Below are positions 44,840 through 54,693 of a stretch of DNA of 64,000 nt, piece after piece. Made by a program: the position numbers and the translations under genes. Under the pieces are notes generated by a model, which was given only the letters and a program-made list of their open reading frames with translations, ran no database searches and was not told the origin of the DNA. This stretch comes from Streptomyces minutiscleroticus. GTDB lineage: Bacteria > Actinomycetota > Actinomycetes > Streptomycetales > Streptomycetaceae. Positions within the stretch are counted from its first letter, which is position 1; each line of letters opens with the position of its first letter. The stretch is from contig NZ_BMVU01000005.1 in NCBI RefSeq assembly GCF_014650875.1, forward strand, positions 62,001 through 126,000, in the 5' to 3' direction.

Positions 44840-46201
44840 ATGCGAGCACGTACCCTCCCCCAGTCTCAGCTGCGTTCGAGCAGGGGAACCGCCACCACCC
44901 GGCGCAAGGCGGTGGTCCTCACGGCCGTCGTGTCGCTGGGCATGGGGCTGCTGGCCGGCTGTGCCGACGACGGCGGCGACGAGTCCGGCTCGTCGTCGGG
45001 CGGCGGCGAGGGCAAGACCGTGATCACTCTGGGGCTGTTCGGCACCCAGGGCTTCAAGGAGGCCGGCCTCTACGCCGAGTACGAGAAGCTCAACCCGGAC
45101 ATCAAGATCCAGGAGAACGTGGTCGAGCGGAACGAGAACTACTACCCGGCTCTCGTCAACCACCTCACCACCAACAGCGGCCTGCAGGACATCCAGGCCG
45201 TCGAGGTCGGCAACATCGCCGAGGTCGTGGAGACCCAGGCCTCGAAGCTGATGGACCTGTCCAAGGTCGAGGGCGTCAAGGCGAGCGGCTGGCTGGACTG
45301 GAAGTGGAAGCAGGCCACCACCAAGGACGGGCAGACCGTCGGCCTGGGCACGGACGTCGGCCCGATGGCGATCTGCTACCGCAAGGACCTGTTCGAGAAG
45401 GCCGGGCTGCCCACCGACCGCGAAGAGGTCGGCAAGCTGTGGGCCGGCAGCTGGGACAAGCTCGTCGAGGTGGGCGAGGACTACAAGGCGAAGGCGCCGA
45501 AGGACACCACCTTCCTCGACTCGCCCGGCGGTCTGATCAACGCCATCCTCAGCGGTGAGAGCGAGAAGTTCTACGATGCCTCCGGCAAGGTCATCTACAA
45601 GACCAACCCGGCCGTGAAGAACGCCTTCGACCTCACGGCCAAGGCCGCGAAGGACGGGCTGACCGGCAACCAGACGCAGTTCCAGCCCGCCTGGGACACC
45701 ACGATCGCCAACAGCAAGTTCGCCGCGATCTCCTGCCCGCCGTGGATGCTCGGCTACATCAAGGGCAAGTCGCAGCCGGACGCCGCGGGCAAGTGGGACG
45801 TGGCCGCCGCGCCCAAGCCCGGCAACTGGGGCGGCACCTTCCTCGCCGTGCCCAAGTCGGGCAAGAACAGCGAGGAGGCCGCGAAGCTGGCCGCCTGGCT
45901 GACCGCGCCCGAGCAGCAGGCGAAGCTCTTCGCCAAGCAGGGCAGCTTCCCGAGCGCCCCGGCCGCCTACGACCTGCCGCAGGTGACGGACGCGAAGAAC
46001 GACATGACCGGTGACTCCCCGATCGGCACGATCTTCGCCGAGGCCGCCAAGGAGATCCCGGCCCAGGTCATCGGCCCGAAGGACCAGATCGTCCAGCAGG
46101 GCCTGACCGACAACGGCGTCATCCTCGTCACCCAGGGCAAGTCGCCCGCGGAGGCCTGGAAGAACGCCGTGAAGACCATCGACAACAACCTGGAGAAGTG
46201 A
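44840..46201 (+). CDS. cebE: Cellobiose/cellotriose-binding lipoprotein
   Basis: 453 residues from ATG at 44840. An N-terminal signal with lipobox LLAGCADDGG (Cys near residue 41) and a Ser/Gly-rich linker lead into a family 1 extracellular solute-binding fold (VITLGLFGTQGFKEAGLYAEYEKLNPDIKIQENVV; GTDVGPMAICYRKDLFEKAGLP; AISCPPWMLGYIKG). It captures cello-oligosaccharides for the CebFG permease. No ATPase gene is present; CebEFG uses the shared MsiK ATPase elsewhere in the genome. Confidence 0.94.
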   Translation: MRARTLPQSQLRSSRGTATTRRKAVVLTAVVSLGMGLLAGCADDGGDESGSSSGGGEGKTVITLGLFGTQGFKEAGLYAEYEKLNPDIKIQENVVERNENYYPALVNHLTTNSGLQDIQAVEVGNIAEVVETQASKLMDLSKVEGVKASGWLDWKWKQATTKDGQTVGLGTDVGPMAICYRKDLFEKAGLPTDREEVGKLWAGSWDKLVEVGEDYKAKAPKDTTFLDSPGGLINAILSGESEKFYDASGKVIYKTNPAVKNAFDLTAKAAKDGLTGNQTQFQPAWDTTIANSKFAAISCPPWMLGYIKGKSQPDAAGKWDVAAAPKPGNWGGTFLAVPKSGKNSEEAAKLAAWLTAPEQQAKLFAKQGSFPSAPAAYDLPQVTDAKNDMTGDSPIGTIFAEAAKEIPAQVIGPKDQIVQQGLTDNGVILVTQGKSPAEAWKNAVKTIDNNLEK

Positions 46202-46206
46202 CCGGT

Positions 46207-47217
46207 ATGGCCACCCGGCACGACACCGCCGCGCCCCCCGTGAAGGGGGGCGCGGCCCCGGGCCGTCCACCGGTCGACGCGGCGGCCGCCGAGGCCGCGA
46301 AGAAGCGCGCCCGGCTCTCCCGCCGCTGGCAGCGGGACATCCGCTGGAGCCCGTACGCCTTCGTCTCGCCCTTCTTCCTGCTCTTCCTCGCGTTCGGCCT
46401 GTTCCCGCTGATCTACACCGGCTGGGCCTCGCTGCACACGGTGGAGCTGACCGCGCCCACCGACATGGAGTGGGTGGGCCTGCGCAACTACACCCGGATC
46501 TTCGACGACGAGTTCTTCTGGAACGCGGCGCGGAACACGCTGACCATCGGCATCATCTCCACCGTGCCGCAGCTGCTGATGGCGATGGGCCTGGCGCACA
46601 TCCTCAACTACAAGCTGCGCGGCTCGACCTTCTACCGGGTCGTGATGCTGGCCCCGTACGCGACGTCGATCGCCGCCGCGTCCCTGGTCTTCGTGCTGCT
46701 CTTCGGCCGCGACTACGGCATGATCAACTGGGCGCTCGACCTCGTCGGCATCGACGCGATCGACTGGCAGAACGACAAGTGGTACTCCCAGATCGCCGTC
46801 TCCTCCATCATCATCTGGCGCTGGACCGGCTACAACGCGCTGATCTACCTGGCCGCGATGCAGGCGATCCCGCAGGACCTGTACGAGTCGGCGGCGCTGG
46901 ACGGCGCCAGCCGCTGGCAGCAGTTCATCCACGTCACGCTGCCCTCGCTGCGGCCGACGATCCTGTTCACCGTGGTCGTGTCGACCATCGGCGCCAGCCA
47001 GGTGTTCGGCGAGCCGCTGCTGTTCGACGCGAACAAGGGCGCGTCCGGCGGCTCCCAGCACCAGTTCCAGACGCTCGGCCTGTACCTGTACGAGCAGGGC
47101 TGGGTCAACCAGCACCTGGGCCGCGCCTCCGCGATCGCCTGGGCGATGTTCCTGATCCTCATCGTGATCGGGATCGTCAACTCCGTCATCTCGCGCCGGC
47201 TGCGCGCCAGTAGTTAA
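46207..47217 (+). CDS. cebF: Cello-oligosaccharide ABC permease (MalF type)
   Basis: 336 residues from ATG at 46207, with GGAGAAG at a proper distance; a GTG overlapping the cebE stop at 46198 is the alternative. Six membrane helices are seen, and the EAA loop reads [26 protein letters not shown], the contact site for the ATPase. It forms the transmembrane pore with CebG. Confidence 0.94.
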   Translation: MATRHDTAAPPVKGGAAPGRPPVDAAAAEAAKKRARLSRRWQRDIRWSPYAFVSPFFLLFLAFGLFPLIYTGWASLHTVELTAPTDMEWVGLRNYTRIFDDEFFWNAARNTLTIGIISTVPQLLMAMGLAHILNYKLRGSTFYRVVMLAPYATSIAAASLVFVLLFGRDYGMINWALDLVGIDAIDWQNDKWYSQIAVSSIIIWRWTGYNALIYLAAMQAIPQDLYESAALDGASRWQQFIHVTLPSLRPTILFTVVVSTIGASQVFGEPLLFDANKGASGGSQHQFQTLGLYLYEQGWVNQHLGRASAIAWAMFLILIVIGIVNSVISRRLRASS

Positions 47218-47229
47218 GGAGAACCGGCC

Positions 47230-48141
47230 GTGACGACGACCCTGACGAAACCCCCGGCCGACGCGGTGCCCCCGCCGCCGCCCAAGCGGACCCGGATCTC
47301 CAAGGCCGCCCGGGCCGGCGGACAGCTGCACGCCGGCCCGGTCGCCTACGTCATCCTCGCCCTGTTCACCATCGGCTCGCTGTTCCCGCTGGTGTGGACG
47401 GCGATCGCCGCCTCCCGCGACAACCAGCGGCTGGCACAGAACCCGCCGCCGTTCTGGTTCGGGGCCAACCTCTTCGACAAGCTGGAGGTGGCCTGGACCG
47501 ACGCGAACCTGGGCGAGGCGTTCCTCAACACCACCATCGTGGCGGGCATCTCGGCGCTCACCATCGTCTTCCTGTCCACGATCGCGGGGTTCGCCTTCGC
47601 CAAGCTGCGGTTCAAGGGGCGCGGCGCGCTGATGCTGATCGTGGTCGGCACGATGATGGTGCCGCCGCAGCTGAGCATCATCCCGCTGTACATGATGGTC
47701 GCCAAGCTCGACTGGACCGACCAGCTGCAGGCGGTCATCCTGCCGTCGCTGGTGAGCGCCTTCGGTGTGTTCTTCATGCGGCAGTACCTGCTCCAGGCGC
47801 TGCCGGACGAGATCATCGAGGCCGCCCGGGTCGACGGCGCCAGCAGCTGGCGCGTGGTGTGGCACGTGGTGTTCCCGGCCGCGCGGCCCGCGATGGCCGT
47901 CCTCGGCATGCTGATGTTCGTGCAGACCTGGAACGACTTCCTGTGGCCGTTCCTGGTGCTGACGCAGAACGGCAGTCCGACCGTCCAGGTCGCCGTGGCC
48001 GGCCTCGGCCGCGGCTACACCCCCGACCAGTCCCTGATCATGGCGGGCGCGCTGCTGGGCACGCTGCCGCTGCTGGTCGTCTTCGCGATCTTCGGCAAGC
48101 AGATCGTCGGCGGCATCATGCAGGGTGCCGTCAAGGGCTGA
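47230..48141 (+). CDS. cebG: Cello-oligosaccharide ABC permease (MalG type)
   Basis: 303 residues from GTG at 47230 with AAGGAG upstream. A Pro-rich cytoplasmic N-terminus precedes six membrane helices and the EAA loop [26 protein letters not shown]. It starts 12 bp after cebF in the same operon and ends 95 bp before bglC. Confidence 0.94.
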   Translation: MTTTLTKPPADAVPPPPPKRTRISKAARAGGQLHAGPVAYVILALFTIGSLFPLVWTAIAASRDNQRLAQNPPPFWFGANLFDKLEVAWTDANLGEAFLNTTIVAGISALTIVFLSTIAGFAFAKLRFKGRGALMLIVVGTMMVPPQLSIIPLYMMVAKLDWTDQLQAVILPSLVSAFGVFFMRQYLLQALPDEIIEAARVDGASSWRVVWHVVFPAARPAMAVLGMLMFVQTWNDFLWPFLVLTQNGSPTVQVAVAGLGRGYTPDQSLIMAGALLGTLPLLVVFAIFGKQIVGGIMQGAVKG

Positions 48142-48223
48142 CGCCCCCGGCGGGGCCGGGCCATCGCCGCCCCGGCCCCGCCTTCCCCTCTCTCTTCGAC
48201 CCGAAGGTCTCCGCGACCTTCTA

Positions 48224-48237
48224 TGGGAGCGCTTCCA
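48224..48237. promoter_or_regulatory. CebR operator overlapping the bglC start
   Basis: TGGGAGCGCTTCCA differs from the consensus by one base. Its GGGAG also serves as the bglC ribosome site, and its last A is the first base of the ATG. Confidence 0.9.
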
Positions 48238-49688
48238 TGCCTGAGCCTGTGACCTTCCCGCCCGCCTTCCTCTGGGGAGCGGCCACCTCCGCGTACCAGA
48301 TCGAGGGCGCCGTGCGCGAGGACGGCCGTACGCCCTCGATCTGGGACACCTTCAGCCATACGCCGGGCAAGACGGCCGGGGGCGACACCGGCGACGTGGC
48401 GGTCGACCACTACCACCGCTACCGCGACGACGTGGCGCTCATGGCGGAGCTGGGGCTCACCGCGTACCGCTTCTCCGTCTCCTGGTCGCGGGTGCAGCCG
48501 ACCGGGCGCGGGCCGGCCGTCCAGCGCGGGCTCGACTTCTACCGCAAGCTGGTCGACGAGCTGCTGAGCCACGGCATCAAGCCCGCGATCACCCTCTACC
48601 ACTGGGACCTGCCGCAGGAGCTGGAGGACGCGGGCGGCTGGCCCGAGCGCGAGACCGCGTACCGCTTCGCCGAGTACGCGCAGATCGTCGGCGAGGCGCT
48701 GGGCGACCGCGTGGAGCAGTGGATCACCCTCAACGAGCCGTGGTGCAGCGCCTTCCTGGGCTACGGCTCCGGCGTGCACGCCCCCGGCCGCACGGACCCG
48801 GCGGCCGCGCTGCGCGCCGCCCACCACCTCAACCTGGCGCACGGCCTGGGCACCCAGGCGCTGCGCGCGGTGACGCCGGCCCGCAACTCCGTCGCGGTGA
48901 GCCTCAACTCCTCCGTCGTGCGCACCCTCACGCAGGACCCGGCCGACCTGGACGCGGCCCTGCGGATCGACAACCTCGCCAACGGCGTCTTCCACGGGCC
49001 GATGCTCAAGGGCGCCTACCCGGAGCGGCTGTTCGCGGACACCGCCTCGGTCACCGACTGGTCGTACGTGCGCGACGGCGACCTGGAGACGATCCACCAG
49101 CCGCTGGACGCGCTGGGCCTGAACTACTACACGCCGTCGCTCGTCTCCGCCGCCGCGTCCGCGCCGGACGGGCCGCGCGCGGACGGCCACGGCGCCAGCG
49201 CGCACTCGCCCTGGCCGGCCGCGGACGACGTGGCGTTCCACCAGACGCCGGGCGACCGCACGGAGATGGGCTGGACGATCGACCCGACCGGCCTGCACGA
49301 GCTGATCATGCGCTACTCCCGCATGGTCCCGGGCCTCGCGCTGTACGTCACGGAGAACGGCGCGGCCTACGACGACAAGCCCGGTCCGGACGGCCGCGTG
49401 CACGACCCGGAGCGCATCGCCTACCTGCACGGCCACCTGTCGGCGGTCCGCCAGGCCATCGCGGACGGCGCCGACGTGCGCGGGTACTACCTGTGGTCCC
49501 TGATGGACAACTTCGAGTGGGCGTACGGCTACGAGAAGCGCTTCGGCGCGGTGTACGTCGACTACGCCACGCAGAAGCGGACGCCGAAGTCGAGCGCGCA
49601 CTGGTACGGGCAGGCCGCCCGCACGGGGACGCTGCCGGAGGTGGACGCCGTGGGCACGGTGGACGCCGTCGGCACCGCCGCCGAGTAG
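48237..49688 (+). CDS. bglC: Intracellular beta-glucosidase (GH1)
   Basis: 483 residues from ATG at 48237. GH1 motifs: [16 protein letters not shown] at the N-terminus, acid/base Glu167 in TLNEPW, nucleophile Glu373 in YVTENGA, and [18 protein letters not shown] near the end. No signal peptide, so it hydrolyses imported cellobiose to glucose in the cytoplasm. It ends the ceb cluster and has its own CebR operator, which allows separate repression. Confidence 0.95.
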   Translation: MPEPVTFPPAFLWGAATSAYQIEGAVREDGRTPSIWDTFSHTPGKTAGGDTGDVAVDHYHRYRDDVALMAELGLTAYRFSVSWSRVQPTGRGPAVQRGLDFYRKLVDELLSHGIKPAITLYHWDLPQELEDAGGWPERETAYRFAEYAQIVGEALGDRVEQWITLNEPWCSAFLGYGSGVHAPGRTDPAAALRAAHHLNLAHGLGTQALRAVTPARNSVAVSLNSSVVRTLTQDPADLDAALRIDNLANGVFHGPMLKGAYPERLFADTASVTDWSYVRDGDLETIHQPLDALGLNYYTPSLVSAAASAPDGPRADGHGASAHSPWPAADDVAFHQTPGDRTEMGWTIDPTGLHELIMRYSRMVPGLALYVTENGAAYDDKPGPDGRVHDPERIAYLHGHLSAVRQAIADGADVRGYYLWSLMDNFEWAYGYEKRFGAVYVDYATQKRTPKSSAHWYGQAARTGTLPEVDAVGTVDAVGTAAE

Positions 49689-49704
49689 GACGCGGAACGC
49701 ACGT

Positions 49705-49740
49705 ACGGCCGCCGGCGGGACACGCGCCGCCGGCGGCCGT
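49705..49740 (+). terminator. Terminator hairpin after bglC
   Basis: 14-bp perfect stem (49705-49718 with 49727-49740) and an 8-nt loop, 17 bp after the stop. Confidence 0.88.
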
Positions 49741-49943
49741 CGGGCCCCCCGCCGCTCCCTCCGGGGGGAGGGAGCGGTGAGGGCCGAGGGGAGGCAAGGG
49801 GGACCGGGGAAGGGACGCGCCCCGGCCGGGTGGGGGGTGAGCCGGCCGGGGCGCGTTCTTTTTCTGGGGGGTGTGGGGGGATCACCGGGACACGGCCGTG
49901 GGGACCGTCGGGGACCCGGGGCTCACCGGTTCGCCGCACCGGG

Positions 49944-50101
49944 AGGCTTCCGCCCGCCGGCCTTCGCCTGCCGGGCCACTGCCTGCCGGAGTCTTCGCGT
50001 GCCGGAGCCTTCGTCCGGCCGGGCTTCCGCCCGCCGGGGCTCTCGTCCGGCCGGAGCTCTCGCTTGCCTGGGCTCCGGCCCGCCGGGGCTTCCGCCTACT
50101 G
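49944..50101. repeat. About ten degenerate ~16-bp repeats at the chitinase 3' end
   Basis: Successive units end in GCCGG, CTGG or close variants, around TTCGCCTGCCGG, and run up to and through the chitinase stop codon at 50096. They fill the right half of the 407-bp bglC-chitinase gap. The left half holds the bglC terminator and a G-rich stretch (49745-49880) without genes. Confidence 0.7.
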
Positions 50102-51601
50102 GTAGGCGGCGAAGGCCTTCGCGAACGCGTTGCCGTCCTGGACGATCGAGCTGCAGGTGGCGTCCGCGGTGGGCTTGGCGCCGCCGGCGCACTGCTTGTC
50201 GCGGGTCGCGGACCACATCGAGAGCCAGGCGAGGCCCTTGGACTTCGCGAAGTCCACCAGCTGCGTGGCGTCCTCCACCTTGAAGACCTCGCTGGCCACG
50301 TCGTTGACGCCGATCATCGGGGTGACGGCGACGGACTTCCACGCCTCGGCGTCCGAGAGCCCGAGGACGCTCTTGATCTGCGCCTGCGTCGCGGTGGCGG
50401 CCTGCTCGGCGTAGGTGCCCATGTCACCGCTGTACGCGGCGCCGTAGTCCATCGCCATGATGTTGACGACGTCGACGGAGACGCCGTTCGACTTGGCGTC
50501 GGAGAGCAGGTTCACCCCGTCCTGAGTGAGCCCCTCGGGCATCACCGGGAGGGTGAAGGACACCTCCAGGTCCGGGTGGCTCTTCTGCACCTGGGCGATG
50601 GCCTGGGCGCGGCGGGTGTTGGCTGCCGTGTTCGGCAGCGCCCCGCCCTCGACGTCGAAGTCGACCTTCGTGAGGTCGTACGCGTCCACGACCTCGCTGT
50701 ACGCCGCGGCCAGCGCGTCGGCGGAGGAGCAGGTCGTCGCGAGCTCCGAGCCGGCGGCGCCGCCGAAGGAGACACGGACGTCGCCGCCCTTGTCCCGCAG
50801 GGCTCCGATCTGCGACGCGACCGCGTCGCTGCCCAGGTCGGAGACGCCGCCCCACTTGGGCGTGCAGCCGCCGCCGTCGGTGACGAAGGCGAGGTTGTAC
50901 TCCTTCACACCGGTGGCCTCGGCCGCGCCGAGCAGGTCGAAGGCCGGGTAGAGCGAGGTGTCGACGTACGGGGCGAAGCCGGCCGTGGCCGCCGAGCCGC
51001 TGCCGGCGTCGGTGCCGCCGCCGCTGCCGGCGTCACCGCCGCTGCCGCCGCCCGTGCCCTCCGATGCGGTGGGGTCGGGCGAGGAGGGGGCGGACGGGGA
51101 GGAACCGGACGTCGGCTCGCCGGTGGGCTCGGGGGTCCCGGTCGGGCGGCCGCTGGGCTCCGGCGTCGCGCCCGCGTCCACCGAGCACGTGGCGCCGTCG
51201 ACCCGGCAGCCGGTGGGGTCCGCGCTGCCGTTGACGACGAACCCGACGGTCACGGACTCGCCCGGGGCCAGCCCGTCCTTGTCCCAGGACGGCGGCTTCA
51301 CGGTGACGTGCTGACCGCTCACGCTGGACTCGGCGTTCCACAGCGAGCTGAGCCTGCTCCCGGAGGGCAGGTCGAACTCCAGCGACCAGTCCTCCTTGAC
51401 CCGGTCGCTGTCGTTGGTGACGACGTACTGCGCGGTGTAGCCGGTCGACCAGTCGCTGGTCTTCGTGTACGCGGCGCCGACGCCGGCCGCCTGCGCGGTC
51501 CCGGTGAACAGGAAGGCGCCGCCGCCCGCGACGGCCGCGGCCACGAGGCCGCCGATCGCCTTGTTCCTGCCGCTGCCTCTGCGCCGGTGCGTACTGCTCA
51601 T
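50096..51601 (-). CDS. Secreted chitinase: CBM2 plus GH18 catalytic domain
   Basis: 501 residues. Signal peptide (about 1-38), a CBM2-type module (residues 40-140: YTKTSDWSTGYTAQYVVTNDS, WSLEFDLPSGSRLSSLWNA, GLAPGESVTVGFV, CRVDGATCSVD), a Pro/Ser/Thr/Gly linker, then GH18 from about 210 (FAPYVDTSLYPAFDLL; VRVSFGGAAG; KVDFDVEGG; VNIMAMDYGAA; WLSMWSATRD). Catalytic Glu318 with Asp316 and Asp314 is intact, but the first Asp of DxxDxDxE is Thr311. It belongs with small actinobacterial GH18 enzymes lacking the alpha+beta insertion. No dre site is visible upstream. Confidence 0.9.
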   Translation of the reverse strand: MSSTHRRRGSGRNKAIGGLVAAAVAGGGAFLFTGTAQAAGVGAAYTKTSDWSTGYTAQYVVTNDSDRVKEDWSLEFDLPSGSRLSSLWNAESSVSGQHVTVKPPSWDKDGLAPGESVTVGFVVNGSADPTGCRVDGATCSVDAGATPEPSGRPTGTPEPTGEPTSGSSPSAPSSPDPTASEGTGGGSGGDAGSGGGTDAGSGSAATAGFAPYVDTSLYPAFDLLGAAEATGVKEYNLAFVTDGGGCTPKWGGVSDLGSDAVASQIGALRDKGGDVRVSFGGAAGSELATTCSSADALAAAYSEVVDAYDLTKVDFDVEGGALPNTAANTRRAQAIAQVQKSHPDLEVSFTLPVMPEGLTQDGVNLLSDAKSNGVSVDVVNIMAMDYGAAYSGDMGTYAEQAATATQAQIKSVLGLSDAEAWKSVAVTPMIGVNDVASEVFKVEDATQLVDFAKSKGLAWLSMWSATRDKQCAGGAKPTADATCSSIVQDGNAFAKAFAAYQ

Positions 51602-51922
51602 CTCGCGTGCCTGCCTTCGCTGCTGCCTCGCCGGGGAGTGCCCGGCGGTGCTCCGGGGGTGGGGTGCGGCAGCGACGTTAGCGAGGTGGATTCGGGCGAA
51701 AGCCCTGATCCGGGCGGCGGCCGCGGATCTTAGGGCGCGCTTAAGGAAGCCATCGGAAGCGGTTAAAGATAGCGGCCGGACAGGGGCGGTGAAGGAGCTC
51801 CGCGGGAGCGGGCGAGGGACTTCGCGACCCCGCCCGTCCCCGGCGACCGCCCGCCTCCGAAGTCCGCCCGTCCCAGGAATCCGCCCGCCTCCGGAGTCCG
51901 CCCGTCCCCGGCCCCGGCGTGC
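51602..51922. other. 321-bp region upstream of the chitinase gene
   Basis: It contains the chitinase promoter side (51602-51780) and, nearer the kinase stop, a pair of long direct repeats listed separately. No ORF is supported. Confidence 0.6.
51847..51908. repeat. 28-bp direct repeat 3' of the sensor kinase
   Basis: 51847-51874 and 51881-51908 differ at one base (unit CCGCCCGCCTCCGAAGTCCG...), period 34 bp. A further partial copy begins at 51830. Confidence 0.85.
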
Positions 51923-53296
51923 TCAGCGAAGTGCCAGGCGCTTGCGGCGCCGCACCGCGCCCCGGTGGCCGCGCCGTACGGGGGCGCGGGCGTCGAGCTG
52001 GAACCAGATGCGGATCTCCGTGCCGCCCAGCACCGACCGCCCGATCCGCACGTCGCCGCCCGTCGACTCCGCGAGCCGCCGCACGATGTCGAGCCCCAGG
52101 CCGGTGGAGCCGTCGCTGCCCGAGCCGCGGCCGCGGGCCATCGCCGCCTCGGGATCCGGTATGCCCGGTCCCGCGTCGGAGACGAGGACGATCACCGCGT
52201 CCTCGCCGTTGTGCACGTCGACCGCGAAGGCGGTGCCCTCCGCCGTGTGCCGGAAGACGTTGCCGAGCAGCGCGTCGAGGGCGGCCACGAGGTCGGCCCG
52301 GGGCACGGGTATGCGCACGGGCCGGTCGACCCCGGCCACCCGCACCTTGCGTCCCTCGTCCTCGGCGAGCGCGGACCAGAAGTCCATCCGCTCGCGCACC
52401 ACCTCCGCCACGTCGCACCCCGCGACCGCCGCGACGGCCGCCGTCTGCGGCTTGGCCTCGCGCGCCGTACGGATGATCGTGTCGACCTCGCGCTCCAGCT
52501 GCTCGACCGCCGCCCGGGTCTGCTCGGCCGCGGGCCCCTCCCCCAGCGAGGCCGCGTTCAGCCGGAGCACGGTCAGCGGTGTGCGCAGCCGGTGGGACAG
52601 GTCGGCGGCCAGCTCCCGCTCGTTCGCCAGGAGCTGGACGACCTGGTCGGCCATCGAGTTGAAGGCGGCCGCCGCGAGCCGCAGTTCGGTCGGACCCTCC
52701 TCCGGGACCCGCGCCCCGAGCTTGCCCTCCCCCAGCTCGTGCGCGCCCTCGGCCAGCCGCTGCGCGGGCTGCACCATGCGCACCCCGAGCCGGTCCGCGA
52801 CCGCGACCGAGCCGACGATCAGCGCGACCCCGACCCCGGCGAGCACCGCCCAGGCCGTGCCGACGCCGTTGGTGACCTCGGACTCGGGGACGTACACCTC
52901 GACGACGGCTATCGCGCCGGAGCTGAGCGCGATGGGCTGGAGCAGCGTGGAGCCGCCGGGCACCTCGGTGATGGAGGCGCGGCCCAGCTCGCGCGTCATG
53001 GCGAGCTCCTCGGCGGTGGCGCGCTGCCGGCCGACGTCCAGGTCCTCCTCGCCGTCGACGGCGGGTATGTGCACCGCCATCTGCAGGTCGGCGTCGGCGG
53101 AGGCGACGACCCGGTCGAGCTGCTCCGGGTCGGTGGTGATGGAGAGCGCGGGCGCGAGCGTGGCCGCCTGCCGCTCGGCGTTGGAGAAGGCCCGGTCCCG
53201 GGCCATCTCGCGGACGACGAGACCGAGCGGGACCGCGAAGGCGACCACGACCATCGCGGTGACCGCCAGGCACACCTTGACCAGTGCCCACCTCAT
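51923..53296 (-). CDS. Sensor histidine kinase
   Basis: 457 residues from ATG at 53296, overlapping the response regulator stop (ATGA). Two membrane helices (residues about 5-28 and 150-172) bracket an extracytoplasmic sensor. HAMP follows (RMVQPAQRLAEGAHELGEGKLGARV), then the H-box LAADLSHRLRTPLTVLRLN with the phosphorylated His, and a HATPase domain (DALLGNVFRHTAEGTAFAV; VSDAGPGIPD; GSTGLGLDIVRRLAEST). Signal unknown. It pairs with the OmpR-type regulator immediately upstream. Confidence 0.93.
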   Translation of the reverse strand: MRWALVKVCLAVTAMVVVAFAVPLGLVVREMARDRAFSNAERQAATLAPALSITTDPEQLDRVVASADADLQMAVHIPAVDGEEDLDVGRQRATAEELAMTRELGRASITEVPGGSTLLQPIALSSGAIAVVEVYVPESEVTNGVGTAWAVLAGVGVALIVGSVAVADRLGVRMVQPAQRLAEGAHELGEGKLGARVPEEGPTELRLAAAAFNSMADQVVQLLANERELAADLSHRLRTPLTVLRLNAASLGEGPAAEQTRAAVEQLEREVDTIIRTAREAKPQTAAVAAVAGCDVAEVVRERMDFWSALAEDEGRKVRVAGVDRPVRIPVPRADLVAALDALLGNVFRHTAEGTAFAVDVHNGEDAVIVLVSDAGPGIPDPEAAMARGRGSGSDGSTGLGLDIVRRLAESTGGDVRIGRSVLGGTEIRIWFQLDARAPVRRGHRGAVRRRKRLALR

Positions 53297-53994
53297 CGCG
53301 GCGGCTCCGCTCCCGGCGGCTCCAGCTTCACGCCCACCCCGCGCAGCGTGTGCAGATAGCGCGGCCGGGCCGCGGTCTCCCCCAGCTTCCGCCGCAGCCA
53401 GGACAGGTGGACGTCGATGGTCTGGTCGTCCCCGTACGACTGCTGCCACACCTCGGCGAGCAGCTCCTTGCGCGGCACGACGACGCCGGGCCGCCCGGCC
53501 AGGAAGGCCAGCAGGTCGAACTCGCGCCGGGTCAGGTCCAGGCGGACGCCGTCCAGTTCGGCCTGGCGCCGCAGGGGGTCGATGGCGAGGCCCCCGACGC
53601 GGATCTCCCGCGAGGGCGGGGCCTCCCCGGCGGAACGGGCGCGGCGCAGCACCGCCGCCATCCGCGCGGACAGGTGCTCCACCGAGAACGGCTTGGTCAG
53701 ATAGTCGTCCGCGCCGTCGTTGAGCAGCCGGACGATCTCCGTCTCGTCGTCCCGCGCGGTCGCGACGATCACGGGCACGTCGGTGATGCCGCGCAGCATC
53801 TTCAGCGCCTCGGCCCCGTCCAGGTCGGGCAGGCCGAGGTCCAGGATCACGACGTCGAAGCGGAAATGGGCGACCTCGCGCAGCGCCTCGAGCGCCGTGC
53901 CGACGCTGCGCACGAGGTGCGCCGCCTCGGTCAGATGGCGGATCAGGGCGGAGCGCACGAACTGGTCGTCCTCGACCACGAGCACACTTGCCAT
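53293..53994 (-). CDS. OmpR/PhoB-type response regulator
   Basis: 233 residues from ATG at 53994. Receiver domain: VLVVEDDQFVRSALIRHL, phospho-acceptor Asp in VILDLGLPDLDG, Thr in VATARDDE and Lys in YLTKPFS. The C-terminal winged helix (LDLTRREFDLLAFLAGRPGVVVPRKELLAEVWQQSYGDDQTIDVHLSWLRRKLGE) binds DNA. First gene of a two-gene operon with the kinase. Targets unknown. Confidence 0.94.
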   Translation of the reverse strand: MASVLVVEDDQFVRSALIRHLTEAAHLVRSVGTALEALREVAHFRFDVVILDLGLPDLDGAEALKMLRGITDVPVIVATARDDETEIVRLLNDGADDYLTKPFSVEHLSARMAAVLRRARSAGEAPPSREIRVGGLAIDPLRRQAELDGVRLDLTRREFDLLAFLAGRPGVVVPRKELLAEVWQQSYGDDQTIDVHLSWLRRKLGETAARPRYLHTLRGVGVKLEPPGAEPPR

Positions 53995-54117
53995 GGGCGG
54001 CACCGTACGCCATGCGGGCGATATTGGCCTGAACCTGTGGACAACCCCGCGGCCGACCCTGTGGACATCCTTCGCAGTCCGCCCCGCCCGAGACACCGGT
54101 GGGACGCGTGGGGCAGT

Positions 54118-54693
54118 ATGGCCGCGATGCACAGGGGAGTCGTACACGTGTTGGCATGGTCGCTCGCCACGGGCGCGGCGGTCACGCTGTCGTGGTGGGG
54201 TGTCCGCACCGTGATGACGGGCACGGCGTACGACCCGCCGCGCGCGCTGCCGGTCACGGTGGACCAGGCCGGCGCGGCGCCGGAGCCGATGGCCTCGTCG
54301 ACGAGCCGGCCCCGGCCGTCGAAGAGCCCGTCCGAGAGGGCCGAGACACCGCAGACCGCCGGGACGTCGAAGACCTCCGAACCCTCCGCGAGCACCTCCG
54401 AGCGGCCGGCGAGGAGCCCGTCGCCCGCGAAGTCGCCCCCGGCGGGCGCCGGTTCCGCCGCGGACACGGCGAGCGGCGTCGAGAGCTACGACACCAAGGG
54501 CGGCCGGGTCGTCTTCGACCTCGGCCCCTCCTCGGCCACGCTGGTGTCGGCGACGCCGGGCTCGGGCTGGTCGATGCAGGTGTGGAACACCGACACCTGG
54601 ATCCGGGTGGACTTCGCCGCGGGCTCCGACCGGGTCTCGGTCTTCTGTACCTGGCACGACAGCGCGCCCCGCGTGGAGATCAACAACTACTAG
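54118..54693 (+). CDS. Membrane-anchored or secreted protein with Ser/Pro linker, unknown function
   Basis: 191 residues from ATG at 54118 (a second ATG is at 54127). One N-terminal hydrophobic helix (VLAWSLATGAAVTLSWWGV) acts as signal or anchor. Residues about 60-120 are Ser/Thr/Pro/Lys-rich, a wall-spanning type linker. The last 70 residues (YDTKGGRVVFDLGPSSATLVSATPGSGWSMQVWNTDTWIRVDF) look like a small beta domain. Similar proteins occur beside this two-component pair in other streptomycetes as far as I recall. It diverges from the response regulator, so it could be its target. Confidence 0.72.
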   Translation: MAAMHRGVVHVLAWSLATGAAVTLSWWGVRTVMTGTAYDPPRALPVTVDQAGAAPEPMASSTSRPRPSKSPSERAETPQTAGTSKTSEPSASTSERPARSPSPAKSPPAGAGSAADTASGVESYDTKGGRVVFDLGPSSATLVSATPGSGWSMQVWNTDTWIRVDFAAGSDRVSVFCTWHDSAPRVEINNY

